Source of the DNA: an archaeon
GTDB taxonomy: Archaea > Nanobdellota > Nanobdellia > Woesearchaeales > UBA11576
Assembly: GCA_020052935.1 (NCBI GenBank)
Contig: JAGVOD010000060.1
Span: 1-35,859, forward strand
Direction of reading: 5' to 3'
Length of the DNA: 35,859 nt
Positions within the stretch are counted from its first letter, which is position 1. Each line of letters starts with the position of its first letter. Under the pieces are notes generated by a model. The model searched no databases. It saw only the letters and a program-made list of their open reading frames with translations, and had not been told where the DNA came from. This document shows positions 33,968-35,859 of the stretch, one piece after another. The translations under genes were made by a program, and so were the position numbers.

Positions 33968-34864
33968 CTATATCACTAGTTGTAGAAGTCCGTATCCGAC
34001 GAAACATCCTGCGGTTACGAACGGCATTGCCGGGTAGAACTTGTCTTTCTTTGCGAACAGCAATAGTAGTAGCAGCGCGACGCTTACTACTGCGGGGATT
34101 ATCAAGACTTTGGCGAATCCGACGCTTTTCATCAGCACGCCTGCGAACAGCAGCGGGAAGCCCATATCCCCTCCGCCGAGGATTGCGCTCTTTATGGTCT
34201 CTTGGACCTTCTTCCCTTTCTTCTCTTCCTTGGCCTTCTGCTCGGATTTCTTTGGCAGCTGGTAGGGTATTGATATGCCTGCAAAGACTTTGGATTCTGT
34301 CTGGAACTGTGCCATCTTGACCATGTGTTTGCTCTGCCAGACCGCGATTATATCATATACAGAGATGAGCACCAATAATATGACTGCTGCGTATAGGTTC
34401 ATTATCGGGACGAATATGGCCGCTAGCCCGCCATAGACGAAAATCTCGCTTAGGTTATGTACTATGAAGTTTGGCTTGTATATCTTCAGTATCGCAACAA
34501 TGACGGCTAGCACCACCGCGATGACTTGTGGTATGAACGCTGAGAACGCTATAGTCAAGCACAGTGCTACCGAGAGGAAGAACCATAGCTTCCAGAGCTT
34601 CAGCCCTTTGAATTTTATCAGTAGCAGCACGAGAACTGTGCCGATCAGTACGGCTCCGAGTATGAATATGTATGATTGTGACTCGTCTATCTCAGGCCTT
34701 TGCATGTCGAGCGGCAGTTTGTTGTAGGTTATGTTGATGACTTCTCCTGTTGTCTCATTCACGACCTTCTGCGCTACGTATTGGTTCGTGACCGCTAAGC
34801 CGACAACCTGCGATAGGAAGAATACTGCGACCAGGATCAGCGTTATCCAGACTGTATGTTTCAT
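33968..34864 (-). CDS. Presenilin/signal peptide peptidase-type (A22) intramembrane aspartyl protease
   Basis: ISVYDIIAVWQSKHMV (YD), ILGGGDMGFPLLFAGV (GxGD), FYPAMPFVTAG; multiple TM segments. Confidence 0.9.
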   Translation of the reverse strand: MKHTVWITLILVAVFFLSQVVGLAVTNQYVAQKVVNETTGEVINITYNKLPLDMQRPEIDESQSYIFILGAVLIGTVLVLLLIKFKGLKLWKLWFFLSVALCLTIAFSAFIPQVIAVVLAVIVAILKIYKPNFIVHNLSEIFVYGGLAAIFVPIMNLYAAVILLVLISVYDIIAVWQSKHMVKMAQFQTESKVFAGISIPYQLPKKSEQKAKEEKKGKKVQETIKSAILGGGDMGFPLLFAGVLMKSVGFAKVLIIPAVVSVALLLLLLFAKKDKFYPAMPFVTAGCFVGYGLLQLVI

Positions 34865-34916
34865 GCCGGTTTTGTTTTCATAAAACTATTTAAACCATTC
34901 GTTTTTACCAGGAGGC

Positions 34917-35366
34917 ATGAAAATCGCCCACAGCATCAGGCTCAGTGTCTTCTCTTATGAAGGCGAGGACTCCGAGAAGATTGCGAAGGTTTTTGCTTCT
35001 CTTTTTCCATTTCCGCTTGAGCAGGAGAAGCTTGCTGTCAAACGCACTAATGCTAGTGGCTTCAGCGAGAAGACCATAGTCATCTTTGAGCTGTTCTTGG
35101 AGAAAGAGAAGCACACTTCAGCATTTCTGAAGTATCTAAAGCAGCGTCTATCTGATGACCAGAGGCAGCTTCTTCTCCGTCAGTCCGAATCCAGACTGGA
35201 TTCTGAACTGAGCTTCTTCATCCGCTTGGACAAGCCTAAGCTTCTTGATGAAGACCGGGTCTGGATAACTGACTCTGGCAACTGCTTCCACATCAAGATG
35301 AGCATCGCAGCATACCCATCTACCCACGAGTCCGCTCTTAAAGTCGTGGAGAACTGGCTGGGCTGA
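34917..35366 (+). CDS. Archaeal RNA-binding protein of the exosome-subunit-like COG1325 type
   Basis: IAHSIRLSVFSYEGEDSEKIAKVFASLFP, LEKEKHTSAFLKYLKQRLSDDQRQLLLRQSESRLDSELSFFIRLDKPKLL, CFHIKMSIAAYPSTHESAL. Confidence 0.8.
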   Translation: MKIAHSIRLSVFSYEGEDSEKIAKVFASLFPFPLEQEKLAVKRTNASGFSEKTIVIFELFLEKEKHTSAFLKYLKQRLSDDQRQLLLRQSESRLDSELSFFIRLDKPKLLDEDRVWITDSGNCFHIKMSIAAYPSTHESALKVVENWLG

Positions 35367-35411
35367 TTTCTATCGTTAAGTTTAAATAGCCAAAACCTTG
35401 CCTCTCGTCAT

Positions 35412-35859
35412 ATGGTAAAGACAATCGACCCGTATGGTTCAGATATCCCTGAGGACTACACGAAACTCATAAAAGATTTCGGTTTGGAGGAGTTCGAGCT
35501 AGGTACGTTTCCGGATCCGAACAGGGTCATGCGTCGCGGTGTCGTGTTTGGCGGTCGCGATCTCAAAGTCATCGGGGATTGCATCAGGCAGAAAAAACCT
35601 TTCTATGTCCTTTCAGGCATAATGCCTACCGGAGATAAGATTCATTTCGGCAACAAGCTTGTTGTTGAGAACATCCGTTATTTCCAGGAGCATGGCGCAA
35701 AAGCATACATCCTCGTGGCCGATCTTGAGGCTGCGGCTGCCCGCGGCGTAACTTTGGAAGAAGGCAGGAAGCGTGCGTTGGAGTTCCACATCCCTGCCTA
35801 CATCGCTCTTGGTCTTGATCCTAAGAAGACCGTCTTTTATTTCCAGTCAGAGAATCGCG
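35412..35859 (+). CDS. trpS: Tryptophanyl-tRNA synthetase, N-terminal part (truncated by window end)
   Basis: MVKTIDPYGSDIPEDYTKLIKDFGL, VFGGRDL, PFYVLSGIMPTGDKIHFGNKLVVENIRYFQEHGAKAYILVADLEA. Confidence 0.93.
   Translation, partial: MVKTIDPYGSDIPEDYTKLIKDFGLEEFELGTFPDPNRVMRRGVVFGGRDLKVIGDCIRQKKPFYVLSGIMPTGDKIHFGNKLVVENIRYFQEHGAKAYILVADLEAAAARGVTLEEGRKRALEFHIPAYIALGLDPKKTVFYFQSENR

Overview
The window is an archaeal chromosome segment. Protein content and small genes suggest a DPANN/Woesearchaeota-like lineage, but this is inference. It carries a dense set of information-processing genes: fen1, trm5-like, aRNase J, a PHP hydrolase, scpB, a solitary gyrA, a THUMP methyltransferase, sec61-beta, NAC, the rps13-rps4-rps11-rpoD-tRNA-Leu-rpl18e-rpl13-rps9-rpoN cluster, a bacterial-type LeuRS, a dGTPase-like HD protein, two HIT proteins, a divergent RelA/SpoT-like synthetase, a presenilin-type protease, an exosome-associated RNA-binding protein and a truncated TrpRS. 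RNA genes read from hallmark motifs are RNase P RNA (minus, 16915-17286), SRP 7S RNA (minus, 33141-33418), and three tRNAs that all appear interrupted, two of them at non-canonical sites. The most striking unexplained signal is a family of at least four intergenic structured elements (A 12740-12956, B 16737-16907, C 19179-19354, D 33461-33629). They share a conserved core (TGCGAAGCG ... GACAAGGGGGACGCCCCCTACGGGGAA..GTC ... AGCGTAGCC), two helices with compensatory changes between copies, terminal inverted repeats and 8-11 nt flanking direct repeats. They look like an undescribed structured MITE-like or mobile ncRNA family. One copy sits exactly in the T-rich terminator of rnpB, and another carries a nested insertion of hairpin modules that belong to a second repeat family (TGTCA-stem-TGAGCA). 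Other palindromic clusters lie at 5478-5640, 17340-17655, 24733-24930 (IS200/IS605-like) and 25285-25600. No CRISPR array was seen. All family assignments come from motif reading; no searches were run.
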